NCBI GenBank assembly: GCA_966186435.1
Contig: CBIFWW010000038.1
Coordinates: 1-25,026 of the forward strand
From: CBIFWW01 sp966186435
GTDB lineage: Bacteria; Pseudomonadota; Gammaproteobacteria; Enterobacterales; Enterobacteriaceae
Direction of reading: 5' to 3'
Length of the DNA stretch: 25,026 nt
In this document: positions 15,809-23,752 of the stretch, in pieces
Numbering within the stretch: the first letter of the stretch is position 1
Layout of the letters: each line of letters starts with the position of its first letter
The notes under the pieces: generated by a model
Database searches by the model: none
The model's input: only the letters and a program-made list of their open reading frames with translations
What the model was told of the DNA's origin: nothing
Position numbers and translations under genes: made by a program

Positions 15809-16489
15809 TTATGCCAGTAGCTCCGACGCAAGACGTGCGACTAAAACATTCGACAATAACACCGGCACATTCAGCGCCTTTTGGAGCAAGTTGCGATGCC
15901 GCTGATGATAGCCCAAACAATCCAGCACAATGACCCCCGCACCACTCATCACCAGTTGCGTTCCGGCCTCCAGTAATACTTCATCGTCATCGGTAATCGG
16001 GTTCGCCAAAGCGAACAACGGCGGGATATCCAGGATCTGCCACTTTTTGGCCTGGGGCTGATGCAACGCCCGGTTAGGAACAATAATCCCCACTTGATGC
16101 CCTTCCACAATAGACGCTACCAGCGGCGGAATTATCCGCCCTGGCTCCAGGAGAGTAGCGGTTTGCGCTTGCAGCCCGTCAAAGTCGGCCATGCTCATCA
16201 GCATAATCACTTCATAGAACTGGCTTTCCAATAACGGGATAATATTATTCAGGGAGTTTTCAATCCTGGTGCGGGATAGGGTCAATAACTCACGATCATT
16301 AAGAATCGTCAGTAGCGCCTCTTCGACCTCATTACTGGGGCCATACTCAGCAAAAATTTGTTCTTGGGAAAGACCTCCCAATAGGCTTATCTGCGTGATC
16401 TCATGCTGAGCAATATTCTCGGTTAACAGTGGAAGGATTTCATCCACAGGGAGATTACCAATCGAGAGGATCGCCAGCTTCGTATTCAT
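15809..16489 (-). CDS. aroM: AroM family protein
   Basis: 226 aa (E. coli 225). AroM is conserved next to aroL but its biochemical role is not established. Matches include LAILSIGNLPVDEILPLL, EVIMLMSMADF, LEPGRIIPPLVASIVEGHQV, GIIVPNR, AKKWQILDIPPLFALANPI, GAGVIVLDCLGYHQRHRNLL and PVLLSNVLVARLASELL. ATG at 16489 has AAGG at 11-nt spacing. In K-12 aroL, yaiA and aroM are co-transcribed; here yaiA is missing and 264 bp separate aroL from aroM. Confidence 0.93.
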   Translation of the reverse strand: MNTKLAILSIGNLPVDEILPLLTENIAQHEITQISLLGGLSQEQIFAEYGPSNEVEEALLTILNDRELLTLSRTRIENSLNNIIPLLESQFYEVIMLMSMADFDGLQAQTATLLEPGRIIPPLVASIVEGHQVGIIVPNRALHQPQAKKWQILDIPPLFALANPITDDDEVLLEAGTQLVMSGAGVIVLDCLGYHQRHRNLLQKALNVPVLLSNVLVARLASELLA

Positions 16490-16705
16490 TATATATCTAC
16501 CTTATTATCACTCTCTCTGCCGCCGTGAATGGAATTTAATAATTACCAAGCGTAGTACCTGCTGTTGCGCCTGGCCTCACGGTTTCCTCAAGGTAAACGT
16601 GTGCAGAAATGACAAATCAATAATAACAATGCCATAAAATTTTTAAGTGTGTAAAAGGTGTGATTTAGATCTTATCTGCGCTTTTCGGAATCGAGCCAAG
16701 TAGTG

Positions 16706-16747
16706 GCCGACGTGTCGGCATAGTGTGCCGCACAATCGCACGGCACA
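16706..16747. repeat. two adjacent stem-loops downstream of aroL
   Basis: GCCGACGTGTCGGC (16706-16719) is a 6+2+6 palindrome. TGTGCCG (16724-16730) pairs with CGGCACA (16741-16747) across 10 nt. They begin 7 bp after the aroL stop on the minus strand. There is no U-tract, so they may be mRNA 3'-stabilising structures in the aroL-aroM transcript. The rest of 16490-16753 shows no trace of yaiA that I can read. Confidence 0.45.
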
Positions 16748-16753
16748 GCAGGT

Positions 16754-17278
16754 TTAAGCGGGGTGCGAAAATTGCAGCTGGCTGAGAATATCATCTACCA
16801 CCTGAGCCGGAATGCGAGCAGCATCCACCACGTGATGAGACACGTCGCGGTACAGGGCTTCACGGGCCGCTAAGATTTCCACGATCTCATCTGTGATCGG
16901 CCTGCCGGTCAGCGTTGGGCGCTGGCCTGCTTCCGGGAAGGCTTCCAGCCTGTTCGCCAGAATATGAGCTGGGGCGCGCAAATAAATCACGGTGCCGTTT
17001 TCACGCATAAAGCGGCGGTTGACTTCTGCCAGTACCATGCCACCGCCGGTGGCAATCACCCGTTGTGGTGCAGTGACGGCCTGAAGCGCCCGACTTTCTT
17101 TAGCACGAAAACTGTCCCAGCCATCGCGGGCCACCATTTGTGCGACGGTTTCGCCAGTATTTTCTAAAAGCCAGTGGTCAGTATCGACACACTGATAGCC
17201 CAGAGCCTGTGCCAACGCCGTGCCTACCGTGGTTTTACCACAGCCCCGTGCGCCAACCAGAAATAAGGGTTGAGTCAT
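16754..17278 (-). CDS. aroL: shikimate kinase II
   Basis: 174 aa, same length as E. coli AroL. Phosphorylates shikimate at the 3-hydroxyl using ATP in chorismate synthesis. P-loop GARGCGKTT at residues 9-17; shikimate-binding Asp34 (VDTDHW), Arg58 (SFRAK) and the GGG at about 78-80 (IATGGGMV); lid region RPTLTGRP. ATG at 17278 gives MTQPLFLVGARGCG, matching E. coli MTQPLFLIGPRGCG, and has GAGGGC at a workable distance. The in-frame ATG at 17287 would place that site only 2 nt away. Upstream TrpR and TyrR sites imply repression by tryptophan and tyrosine. Confidence 0.97.
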   Translation of the reverse strand: MTQPLFLVGARGCGKTTVGTALAQALGYQCVDTDHWLLENTGETVAQMVARDGWDSFRAKESRALQAVTAPQRVIATGGGMVLAEVNRRFMRENGTVIYLRAPAHILANRLEAFPEAGQRPTLTGRPITDEIVEILAAREALYRDVSHHVVDAARIPAQVVDDILSQLQFSHPA

Positions 17279-17341
17279 GAATACCATGCCCTCGTGAACT
17301 GACCCACCCGCAGGCAGCATCAGGCAAAAAAGAAGCCAATA

Positions 17342-17359
17342 ATACCAGTTAACTAGTAC
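17342..17359. promoter_or_regulatory. TrpR operator upstream of aroL
   Basis: ATACCAGTTAACTAGTAC matches the symmetric TrpR consensus GTACTAGTTAACTAGTAC at 16 of 18 positions, including the central CTAG-type core AGTTAACT. It lies 64 bp upstream of the aroL start. E. coli aroL is known to be controlled by TrpR together with TyrR. Confidence 0.8.
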
Positions 17360-17369
17360 ATTGGGTACG

Positions 17370-17387
17370 TGTAAAATTTTTGTTACA
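17370..17387. promoter_or_regulatory. TyrR box upstream of aroL
   Basis: TGTAAAATTTTTGTTACA fits the strong-box consensus TGTAAA-N6-TTTACA with one mismatch. It sits 11 bp from the TrpR operator. I do not see clear additional boxes, although K-12 aroL has more than one. A possible -35 (TTTACA, minus strand) lies within the box, so binding should block the promoter. The rest of 17279-17607 contains only AT-rich leader for the divergent DUF2076 gene, with a TATGAC -10 candidate near 17564. Confidence 0.78.
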
Positions 17388-17607
17388 CCATGAATAAGTT
17401 ATATCCAGCGAAAACACTAGGAATTGCCTTATCTACCACCGGGGTTGTAAAGCAAAAGCACCACCCGGCGCAGCAAAGATACCTGAAAGGCCATCTCAGA
17501 CTCAATAGGTTAGTGCAATCAGTAACATTTTACTCTAATAGGCTTACGGGACTTTTACTCAAACTATGACAAACTTTTAGCGTGGCCTAATTAAGTGAGA
17601 GATGACT

Positions 17608-18333
17608 ATGCAACCTGAAGAGCAGCGTTTAATTAATGATTTATTCGATCGACTGAAACAGGCTGAAACTGCCAGCAGTAGCCGGGATACCGAGGCCCAG
17701 GCCGCCATTGAGGCCCATATCCGTCAACAGCCCGGAGCGCCCTACTATATGGCCCAGACTATCCTGATTCAGGAAGCGGCCATTAAACAGCTCAGTGCCC
17801 AGGTTGAAAGCTTGCAAAGCCAGATTACACAGCACCAGGAGAGTAAACCCAGTAGTGGTGGCTTCCTGGCCGGGCTGTTTGGCGGTGGTAATCAACAGCC
17901 CTTGCAGCCCCAGAACAGTAACCCCATCCCTGGCAGCCAGCGCTATCAAGCCAGTGCCAATCCTTCAATGGGTTACCAAAGCGCGCCGCCATCATATGGC
18001 GCACAGTCCGCAGCCCGAGGCGGCGGCTTTATGGCCGGTGCCTTACAAACCGCCGCAGGGGTAGCCGGGGGCGTGGTGCTGGGCAATATGCTGACTAATA
18101 TGTTCCAGCACCATCAGCCAGAAGAGATCGTTAATATCATTAATGAACCGGCACCGCAGGACCCCGGGCTAGATCAAAATAACCTTAACAATGATGATAT
18201 CAGCCGCCAGGATGCCGCCTGGCAGCAGGATGGCAATGGCTTTAATAACGATTTTGATAACACCGGCTTCGATGACAATGGCTTCGATAGCAGCGGCGAC
18301 GACTTCGGTGGTGACGACGACAGCTGGGTTTAA
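17608..18333 (+). CDS. DUF2076 domain-containing protein
   Basis: 241 aa. N-terminal helical part (MQPEEQRLINDLFDRLKQAE, QPGAPYYMAQTILIQEAAI, LSAQVESLQSQITQHQE) is characteristic of the DUF2076 family and forms a coiled coil to about residue 85. Then comes a Gly/Ser/Gln/Pro-rich linker with GGFLAGLFGGGNQQP, a small hydrophobic glycine-rich segment (MAGALQTAAGVAGGVVLGNM) and a strongly acidic Asn/Asp/Gly tail ending DDDSWV. No signal peptide. The second ATG (17608) has the better spacing (6 nt) to GAGAG; ATG at 17602 adds two residues. Function unknown. It is absent between aroL and yaiI in K-12. The stop overlaps the yaiI stop by 4 bp on the opposite strand, leaving no room for a terminator. 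Confidence 0.88.
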   Translation: MQPEEQRLINDLFDRLKQAETASSSRDTEAQAAIEAHIRQQPGAPYYMAQTILIQEAAIKQLSAQVESLQSQITQHQESKPSSGGFLAGLFGGGNQQPLQPQNSNPIPGSQRYQASANPSMGYQSAPPSYGAQSAARGGGFMAGALQTAAGVAGGVVLGNMLTNMFQHHQPEEIVNIINEPAPQDPGLDQNNLNNDDISRQDAAWQQDGNGFNNDFDNTGFDDNGFDSSGDDFGGDDDSWV

Positions 18334-18785
18334 TCCTTCTTCCGGGTTAACAGCCACTTTTCCAGTTCATTAGCAAACTGCTGGCGGTCACGGGGGCTTA
18401 AAGCCGCCGGGCCGCCGGTTTGGATGCCGCTGGCCCGCATAGTGTCCATAAAATCACGCATCGCCAGCCGCTCGCGGATGCTACTACTCGTATAGCGTTC
18501 GCCGCGCGGGTTTAACGCCGCCGCCCCTTTCTCCATCACTTCTGAGGCCAGTGGAATGTCGGCGGTGATCACCAGATCGCCTGGTTCACAGCGGCGCACT
18601 ATTTCGTTATCCGCCACATCAAAACCCGACGGAACTTGCAGGGTGCTGATCCAGGGGGAAGGTGGCACCCGCAGCCCCTGGTTTGCCACCAGCGTGACCC
18701 GGACTTTAACCCGATCAGCAGCCCGGTAGAGGATCTCTTTAATTACAACCGGGCAAGCATCAGCATCAACCCAAATATTCATCAT
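18330..18785 (-). CDS. yaiI: UPF0178/DUF188 family protein YaiI
   Basis: 151 aa (E. coli 152). Family of unknown function with a PIN-like fold; the opening WVDADACPVVIKEI with its conserved aspartates is the hallmark. Others are VANQGLRVPPSPWI, FDVADNEIVRRCEPGDLVIT, ADIPLASEVMEKGAAALNPR, GERYTSSSIRERLAMRDFMD and ASGIQTGGPAALSPRDRQQF. A ribosome site (GGAG) lies 5 nt before ATG at 18785. It converges on the DUF2076 gene with interlocked stop codons and is divergent from proC. Confidence 0.95.
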   Translation of the reverse strand: MMNIWVDADACPVVIKEILYRAADRVKVRVTLVANQGLRVPPSPWISTLQVPSGFDVADNEIVRRCEPGDLVITADIPLASEVMEKGAAALNPRGERYTSSSIRERLAMRDFMDTMRASGIQTGGPAALSPRDRQQFANELEKWLLTRKKD

Positions 18786-18920
18786 AGCTCCTTACGTTTC
18801 CGCCGCCATTGTCTCTTGCCCCTTCGATAGAAGCAAACCTTTGTTAACCATTTCGTGAGCGGCGAAGACACGTTAAGCTGTAGCTTCATAATGATAAGAC
18901 AAACCATGGAGTGCATAACG

Positions 18921-19727
18921 GTGGATAAGAAAATTGGTTTTATCGGCTGTGGGAATATGGGCAAAGCCATTCTTGGCGGCCTGATTGCCAGTGGCCAGGT
19001 ACCGGCAGGCAACATCTGGGTTTATACCCCATCGCCGGAAAAAGTCATGGCGCTGCGGGATGAATTCGGGGTTCATGCTGCCGCCAGCGCCCAGGAAGTG
19101 GCGCAAATCGCCGATATCGTCTTTGGCGCGGTGAAACCCAATATCATGTTGAAAGTGCTGGGCGACATCGCCTCCAGCCTGAATAAAGAAACCTTGGTGA
19201 TCTCCATTGCCGCAGGGGTAACCCTGGATCAACTGGCAACCGCACTCGGCCACGATCGTAAAATTATCCGCGTAATGCCAAACACCCCATCATTGGTGAA
19301 TGCCGGGATGACGTCTGTCACCCCGAACGCCCTGGTCACCCCAGAAGATACCGCCGATGCACTCAATATCTTCCGCAGCTTTGGCATGGCCGACGTGGTG
19401 CCAGAAGCCATGATCCACCCGGTAGTGGGCGTTAGCGGTTCCTCCCCGGCCTATGTGTTTATGTTTATCGAAGCCATGGCCGATGCCGCCGTACTCGGCG
19501 GTATGCCGCGCCAGCAAGCCTATAAGTTTGCCGCTCAGGCGGTAATGGGTTCAGCCAAAATGGTGCTGGAAACCGGTAAACATCCGGGTGAGCTGAAAGA
19601 TATGGTGTGCTCACCGGGGGGCACCACGATTGAGGCGGTAAAAGTGCTGGAAGAGAAAGGGTTCCGCGCGGCGGTGATGGAAGCCATGGCACAGTGTATG
19701 ACGAAGTCAGAGAAACTCAGCAAGTAA
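18921..19727 (+). CDS. proC: pyrroline-5-carboxylate reductase
   Basis: 268 aa. Last step of proline synthesis, reducing pyrroline-5-carboxylate with NAD(P)H. Rossmann motif GFIGCGNMGKAILGG at the N-terminus; VKPNIMLKVL, SIAAGVTLDQLA, RVMPNTPSLVNAG, and the C-terminal domain HPVVGVSGSSPAYVFMFIEA, KDMVCSPGGTTIEAV. I start it at GTG 18921 (then DKKIGFIGC), which aligns with E. coli MEKKIGFIGC and has GGAG 9 nt upstream. An ATG at 18906 would add five residues but lacks a good ribosome site. Ends at the shared hairpin terminator at 19734-19759. In K-12 dgcC lies between psiF and proC; here it is absent. Confidence 0.96.
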   Translation: MDKKIGFIGCGNMGKAILGGLIASGQVPAGNIWVYTPSPEKVMALRDEFGVHAAASAQEVAQIADIVFGAVKPNIMLKVLGDIASSLNKETLVISIAAGVTLDQLATALGHDRKIIRVMPNTPSLVNAGMTSVTPNALVTPEDTADALNIFRSFGMADVVPEAMIHPVVGVSGSSPAYVFMFIEAMADAAVLGGMPRQQAYKFAAQAVMGSAKMVLETGKHPGELKDMVCSPGGTTIEAVKVLEEKGFRAAVMEAMAQCMTKSEKLSK

Positions 19728-19733
19728 TCAAAA

Positions 19734-19759
19734 ATGCCAGCATGGAGCCACGCTGGCAT
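19734..19759. terminator. terminator shared by proC and psiF
   Basis: ATGCCAGC (19734-19741) pairs with GCTGGCAT (19752-19759), with a further TGG/CCA pairing inside. On the minus strand the stem is followed at once by five T, suiting psiF; on the plus strand a T-run appears only about 10 nt later. Confidence 0.75.
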
Positions 19760-19765
19760 AAGGGG

Positions 19766-19951
19766 TTATTTTTTCTTCAGGCAGGTGCTCATAAAGGTTT
19801 TATGAGCGTCGCCTTTTATCGCGCTGGCCGTGGCTTGTTGATTACAGCTTTGCATACGCTGCTGCTGCGGTGTCATGGTTTTTTCCGCCGCCTGGGCAGT
19901 CACCACTCCCAACATCCCCACCATCAACGTTACGAGTAATGTAGTTTTCAT
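19766..19951 (-). CDS. psiF: PsiF-family periplasmic protein, single-repeat form
   Basis: 61 aa. Signal peptide MKTTLLVTLMVGMLGVVTAQAA (cut after AQA), then one PsiF repeat: TPQQQRMQSCNQQATASAIKG, DAHKTFMSTCLKKK, with the two conserved cysteines. E. coli PsiF (106 aa) has two such repeats, so this copy is about half length yet ends cleanly in TAA just before a terminator. Start at 19951 matches the E. coli N-terminus. PsiF is phosphate-starvation inducible in E. coli, downstream of phoA; phoA is missing here. Only one Pho-like half-site (CTGTCAG near 20000) is visible, so regulation by PhoB is uncertain. Function unknown. Confidence 0.88.
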   Translation of the reverse strand: MKTTLLVTLMVGMLGVVTAQAAEKTMTPQQQRMQSCNQQATASAIKGDAHKTFMSTCLKKK

Positions 19952-20186
19952 ATCACTATCCTTTTTTATTGTCGCCAGATAAGTCTGGTGCTGACAGGCA
20001 AAAAAACCATCAGAAAAAAAGGAATATATCCTGAAATATTTTAAGGGCTTGCAAAAGCGCCACAAAGAGATGCAATACTTAACGAATAAATTTCTATTAT
20101 CGGATTTTCTTATTTAAGATTTAAAACAAATACAGCAAAAAAATACTTGCCCATTATAGGGGCGTTTATCGTTAAAATGCTGGTGT

Positions 20187-20456
20187 TTAATCCAAAAATT
20201 TAATTTGGTAATTTAACAGTTTTTCTAACTGCCCCCTCAACAACTCGGTGTCGTATGCCGTTACCGAGGGAGTAGGCCTGGCCTCAGATAAATCACGTTC
20301 TATCCGTGCAGTTAACGCTTGGCGATCGTGGTTGCTTAGGGTAGCCAGCAGGCCAGTGACAATAATCTCTAAAGCCTCAATCTGGGCCATCAGTTCTTTT
20401 GATTCTTCTTCCTTATCAGCAAGCTTTATTAATAATTCAGCAATGAGGTTTTTCAT
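20187..20456 (-). CDS. iraP: anti-adapter protein IraP
   Basis: 89 aa (E. coli 86). IraP binds RssB and stops it delivering RpoS to ClpXP, stabilising RpoS during phosphate starvation. The N-terminal coiled coil is nearly identical to E. coli (MKNLIAELLIKLADKEEESK, AQIEALEIIVTGLL), and the tail has DTELLRGQLEKLLNYQ. AAGGA lies 8 nt before ATG at 20456. Expression in E. coli depends on ppGpp; a GC-rich discriminator is not obvious here. Between it and psiF (19952-20186) the DNA is AT-rich with no gene; phoA, which sits here in K-12, leaves no visible trace. Confidence 0.93.
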   Translation of the reverse strand: MKNLIAELLIKLADKEEESKELMAQIEALEIIVTGLLATLSNHDRQALTARIERDLSEARPTPSVTAYDTELLRGQLEKLLNYQIKFLD

Positions 20457-20566
20457 CGTTAAATCCTTTATATATGGAGGAAAAAACTTATCATTTCAAC
20501 CGAGAATTGCCTAGAGGTCAATGAGTTAAAATTTGTGCTAGATTATAAAAAACGGTGCTATTTTAC

Positions 20567-20599
20567 AAAAAAAATAGCCAGCAAAACGTTCTGCTGGCT
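20567..20599 (-). terminator. intrinsic terminator downstream of the MdtG-like gene
   Basis: AGCCAGCA (20592-20599 read leftward) pairs with its complement at 20576-20583 around an 8-nt loop, followed on the minus strand by eight T (A8 at 20567-20574). It lies about 140 bp after the transporter stop and upstream of iraP. The remainder of 20457-20740 shows no gene. Confidence 0.82.
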
Positions 20600-20740
20600 C
20601 AAATAATAAGAAAACACCCTGCTTTTCAACTCAATACCATTATTACGCTAATTTTGAATTATTTCACCTGCCAGAATCAGGGGGTTTAACTTAGGAAGAA
20701 ACGATGTTCCTTATTTCCCCGGATTAACAGCGGCGGATTC

Positions 20741-21931
20741 TCAGTGGGCTTTACGGCGTAAAGCCCAACCTAATTGTAGGGTGTTAATTAACACCACTAA
20801 CGCCGTTGCCGCGAATACCCACCTGAAGCCCGCCATGGCAGAAATACTGGCCCCCATTAGCGGCCCCACCACGTTTCCCAGGTACATAAATGATTGGTTA
20901 TAGCCAAATATCCGGCCAGTGACTTGGTCAGAAACATTCTTAAGCAGCAGGGTTTGTACCGCCGGTAACATCGCGCCATCGGCAAAGCCGAGAATAAAGC
21001 GCAACACCGCAAGTTGAGTTGGCGACTGAACAAACGACATGGCAAAGAACAGTACGATGGCAAAAATAAGCGTAGCCATCAGCACCCTAGCGGTACCGAT
21101 CCGATCGCCAAGTTTACCTAATCGGGGCGCAGACAAGAGCGCCGAGACCCCGGGTACCGCAGCAATCATGCCGCTTAGGAAGGCAATATTGTTGCTATCC
21201 GGGGCCATGGATTTGATAAACAGCGCCAGGATCGGCCCGATAGAGCCGTTACACAATTGAATCACCATAGTGGTGATGAACAGGCTGATAATTAACGCCG
21301 GATAAGGCAAAGTGGCAAACACCGCTTTACCGGACAGCTGTTCCGCTTTGGAAACGGTTTTGCGCGCCCCCTCTTTAATCAGTAACAGGGTTACCAGGAA
21401 GCTGACGATCAGTAAAAAAGCGGTGATCAGGAACACCGGGCGTAACCCCAAATGGTCGGCCATAAAGCCCCCCATTAATGGCCCGAGGATCACCCCACTT
21501 ATTTGCGCGGTGGATAAGGTACTAATCGCCCAGCCGCTACGCTCGCGGGGCACCTGTGAAGCCACTAGCGCCATGGCATTCGGGATATAACCGGAGGCCA
21601 ACCCCATCACACCACGCAGAATAAACAGTTGCCAGACATTAGTGGCAAAGGCTTGCAGCAAAATGGCAATCGCCATGCCCAGAGAGGCCCGCAGCAACAT
21701 CAGCTTGCGGCCCTTACGGTCTGCCAGGCTGCCCCACATCGGTGAGACAATCGCCGATACCAGGAACGTAATACTAAAGGTCAGGCCCGACCACATCGAC
21801 AGCGCTTCATGGGAGTGAACCCCAAGCTGCGCGACATACAGAGGCAGAAATGGCAGGATCTGTCTGATAGCCAGGCCAGTGAAAAAGCATCCGAACCAGA
21901 CGGATATAAGGTTAACCTTCCAGGATTCCAT
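20741..21931 (-). CDS. MFS efflux transporter, MdtG-like
   Basis: 396 aa, 12 hydrophobic helices. Resembles E. coli MdtG (408 aa): WFGCFFTGLAIRQILPFLPL, HEALSMWSGLTFSITFL, motif A ADRKGRKLMLLRASLGM, SGWAISTLSTAQISGVILGP, GMIAAVPGVSALLSAPRLGK, LGDRIGTARVL, FADGAMLPAVQTLLL, GRIFGYNQSF. Similarity looks clear but partial, so it may be a paralogue and not the mdtG orthologue, which in K-12 is elsewhere. A stop five codons upstream forces the start at 21931, yet no ribosome site is visible. The substrate is unknown; drug efflux is inferred from family. Inserted between iraP and ddlA relative to K-12. Confidence 0.88.
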   Translation of the reverse strand: MESWKVNLISVWFGCFFTGLAIRQILPFLPLYVAQLGVHSHEALSMWSGLTFSITFLVSAIVSPMWGSLADRKGRKLMLLRASLGMAIAILLQAFATNVWQLFILRGVMGLASGYIPNAMALVASQVPRERSGWAISTLSTAQISGVILGPLMGGFMADHLGLRPVFLITAFLLIVSFLVTLLLIKEGARKTVSKAEQLSGKAVFATLPYPALIISLFITTMVIQLCNGSIGPILALFIKSMAPDSNNIAFLSGMIAAVPGVSALLSAPRLGKLGDRIGTARVLMATLIFAIVLFFAMSFVQSPTQLAVLRFILGFADGAMLPAVQTLLLKNVSDQVTGRIFGYNQSFMYLGNVVGPLMGASISAMAGFRWVFAATALVVLINTLQLGWALRRKAH

Positions 21932-22192
21932 ACAGCACGCACATTAACTAAGGGAAAAGGGCCATCCTTAGCAGGATGACAATCACAGGGGTGAATGAAT
22001 AAAGCATCGCACAATTACCGGATTTATCATACAAATTTAGCCCGACCCCTGTCCGCTCACCGGTAATGGCGATAATTACAGCAAATAGTATAGTCCTTCA
22101 CGCCGTTATGTTTATTCCCGCCAAAGGCGCATGAATCCCGCCTTAAGCCGTGCTATTTTGTTGCCTTTGTAACAATTAAGGGTGATTGCAAC

Positions 22193-23293
22193 ATGGCAAA
22201 GTTACGGGTTGGGATTGTGTTTGGCGGCAAATCGGCGGAGCACGAAGTCTCCCTCCAGTCAGCCAAAAATATCGTGGACGCCATCGACAAACAGAAGTTT
22301 GAGGTGGTACTGCTGGGGATTGATAAACAGGGCCAGTGGCATATTAATGATGCTAACAATTATCTGACCAATGCCAACGATCCGGCGCGCATTGCCCTGC
22401 ATCACTCCGGCCAGAATCTGGCGCTGGTGCCAGGTCAACAGCAAAACCAGCTGATTGAGGCAGCCCAAAGCAGCGCCCTGCCCCAGGTTGACGTCATTTT
22501 CCCGATTGTTCACGGCACCCTGGGTGAAGATGGCTCCCTGCAAGGGATGCTGCGCATGGCTAACCTGCCCTTCGTCGGTTCCGGTGTGCTTGGCTCTGCC
22601 GTCAGCATGGATAAAGACGTGGCCAAACGCCTGCTGCGCGATGCCGGCCTGAATGTTGCCCCATTCGTCACACTGAAACGCCGCAACCGCAGTCAGTATG
22701 ATTTCGACACCTTAAAAGCCAGGCTGGGCGTGCCGATGTTTGTTAAACCGGCTAACCAAGGCTCCTCCGTGGGCGTCAGCAAAGTGAAAAACGCTGCCGG
22801 TTACCAGGCCGCCGTGGAGTTGGCCTTTAGCTTTGACAGTAAAGTGATTGTGGAGCAAGGGATTGCGGGCCGCGAAATCGAGTGCGCCGTGCTGGGCAAC
22901 GATGACCCACAGGCCAGCGTATGTGGCGAGATCGTACTAAACAGTGATTTTTACTCCTACGACACCAAATACATTGACGGTAACGCTGCCCGCGTTGAAG
23001 TCCCGGCGGCTATTCCGGCGGAGATCAACGACAAGATCCGCGGTATCGCCATTGCGGCCTATCAGGCGCTGGAGTGTGCCGGAATGTCCCGCGTGGACGT
23101 ATTCCTGACGCCGGAAAACGACGTTATTATTAATGAGATCAACACCCTGCCTGGCTTCACTAATATCAGCATGTACCCGAAACTGTGGCAGGCCAGCGGC
23201 CTCGGCTATACCGATTTGATTACCCGCCTGATTGAGTTAGCTTTGGAGCGCCATCAGCAGGACAGCGCCCTGCTTAACTCGGTTTCCGCCTAA
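22193..23293 (+). CDS. ddlA: D-alanine--D-alanine ligase A
   Basis: 366 aa (E. coli DdlA 364). ATP-grasp enzyme joining two D-Ala for peptidoglycan precursors. Motifs: FGGKSAEHEVSLQSAKNI, VIFPIVHGTLGEDGSLQGML, DKDVAKRLLRDAG, MFVKPANQGSSVGVSKV, EQGIAGREIECAVLG, and the metal-binding INEINTLPGFTNISMYPKLW. ATG at 22193 has AAGGGTG upstream. The 261-bp region before it holds the divergent MdtG-like start and no other gene. The stop is 4 bp from the convergent yaiZ stop, so no separate terminator fits. Confidence 0.98.
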   Translation: MAKLRVGIVFGGKSAEHEVSLQSAKNIVDAIDKQKFEVVLLGIDKQGQWHINDANNYLTNANDPARIALHHSGQNLALVPGQQQNQLIEAAQSSALPQVDVIFPIVHGTLGEDGSLQGMLRMANLPFVGSGVLGSAVSMDKDVAKRLLRDAGLNVAPFVTLKRRNRSQYDFDTLKARLGVPMFVKPANQGSSVGVSKVKNAAGYQAAVELAFSFDSKVIVEQGIAGREIECAVLGNDDPQASVCGEIVLNSDFYSYDTKYIDGNAARVEVPAAIPAEINDKIRGIAIAAYQALECAGMSRVDVFLTPENDVIINEINTLPGFTNISMYPKLWQASGLGYTDLITRLIELALERHQQDSALLNSVSA

Positions 23294-23297
23294 GGTT

Positions 23298-23507
23298 TTA
23301 CTCCTTTGCCGCCTCATCGGATTTGGGGCGGCGAATAATTAGACCCGCCAACCAGAAGCACAGCACCCAGGTTACCAGCCCCACGGCATAGCTTCTCCAG
23401 CCCTCAGTGGGAAACCCCGCCAGACCAATCACCCCGTTAAGGATAAAAATCAGTCCCAGCGCGATGGCGTAGTAGTGCCAATCGCGGCGAATTTTGTCAG
23501 TCATCAT
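23298..23507 (-). CDS. yaiZ: YaiZ family inner-membrane protein (DUF2754)
   Basis: 69 aa (E. coli 70). Two membrane helices: YYAIALGLIFILNGVIGLAG and SYAVGLVTWVLCFWLAGLII, with KIRRDWHYYA before and a polar tail after. Function unknown. Start at 23507 (first of two adjacent ATGs) keeps the family length; the frame extends to 23555 but without similarity. Divergent from yaiY, with about 245 bp of AT-rich sequence between them and no gene. Confidence 0.9.
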   Translation of the reverse strand: MMTDKIRRDWHYYAIALGLIFILNGVIGLAGFPTEGWRSYAVGLVTWVLCFWLAGLIIRRPKSDEAAKE

Positions 23508-23752
23508 GGCGTGGTTACTCTTGAAATGGGGATACGGCACGAGTGTACCAGCCACATCAGGCCGAGGAGATGATTATGTTACCAACTGGTTAATAACAAT
23601 TTTAAATTGTGATTTAACGCAAAGAACCACACTTCCAGAAAAATCTGCCAACACTTTACCAAAAATCCGATATTGACAATTGGGATGACCTGCCACACTT
23701 CCCCTAAGCCTTTTTATGTCTTCTGCCCACATCAAATCCCGTGGAGGTGAGT

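Noticed and set aside
15642..15905. An 87-codon plus-strand frame between ppnP and aroM.
   Set aside because: It overlaps the ppnP start and the aroM 3' end, lacks a ribosome site, and the peptide resembles nothing I know.
19995..20012. A possible Pho box upstream of psiF.
   Set aside because: Only one 7-bp repeat (CTGTCAG) fits; the second repeat is not recognisable, so I do not list it as a site.
22005..22023. A GCAC-containing sequence resembling a marbox upstream of the MdtG-like gene.
   Set aside because: At least four consensus positions fail, and such partial matches are common.
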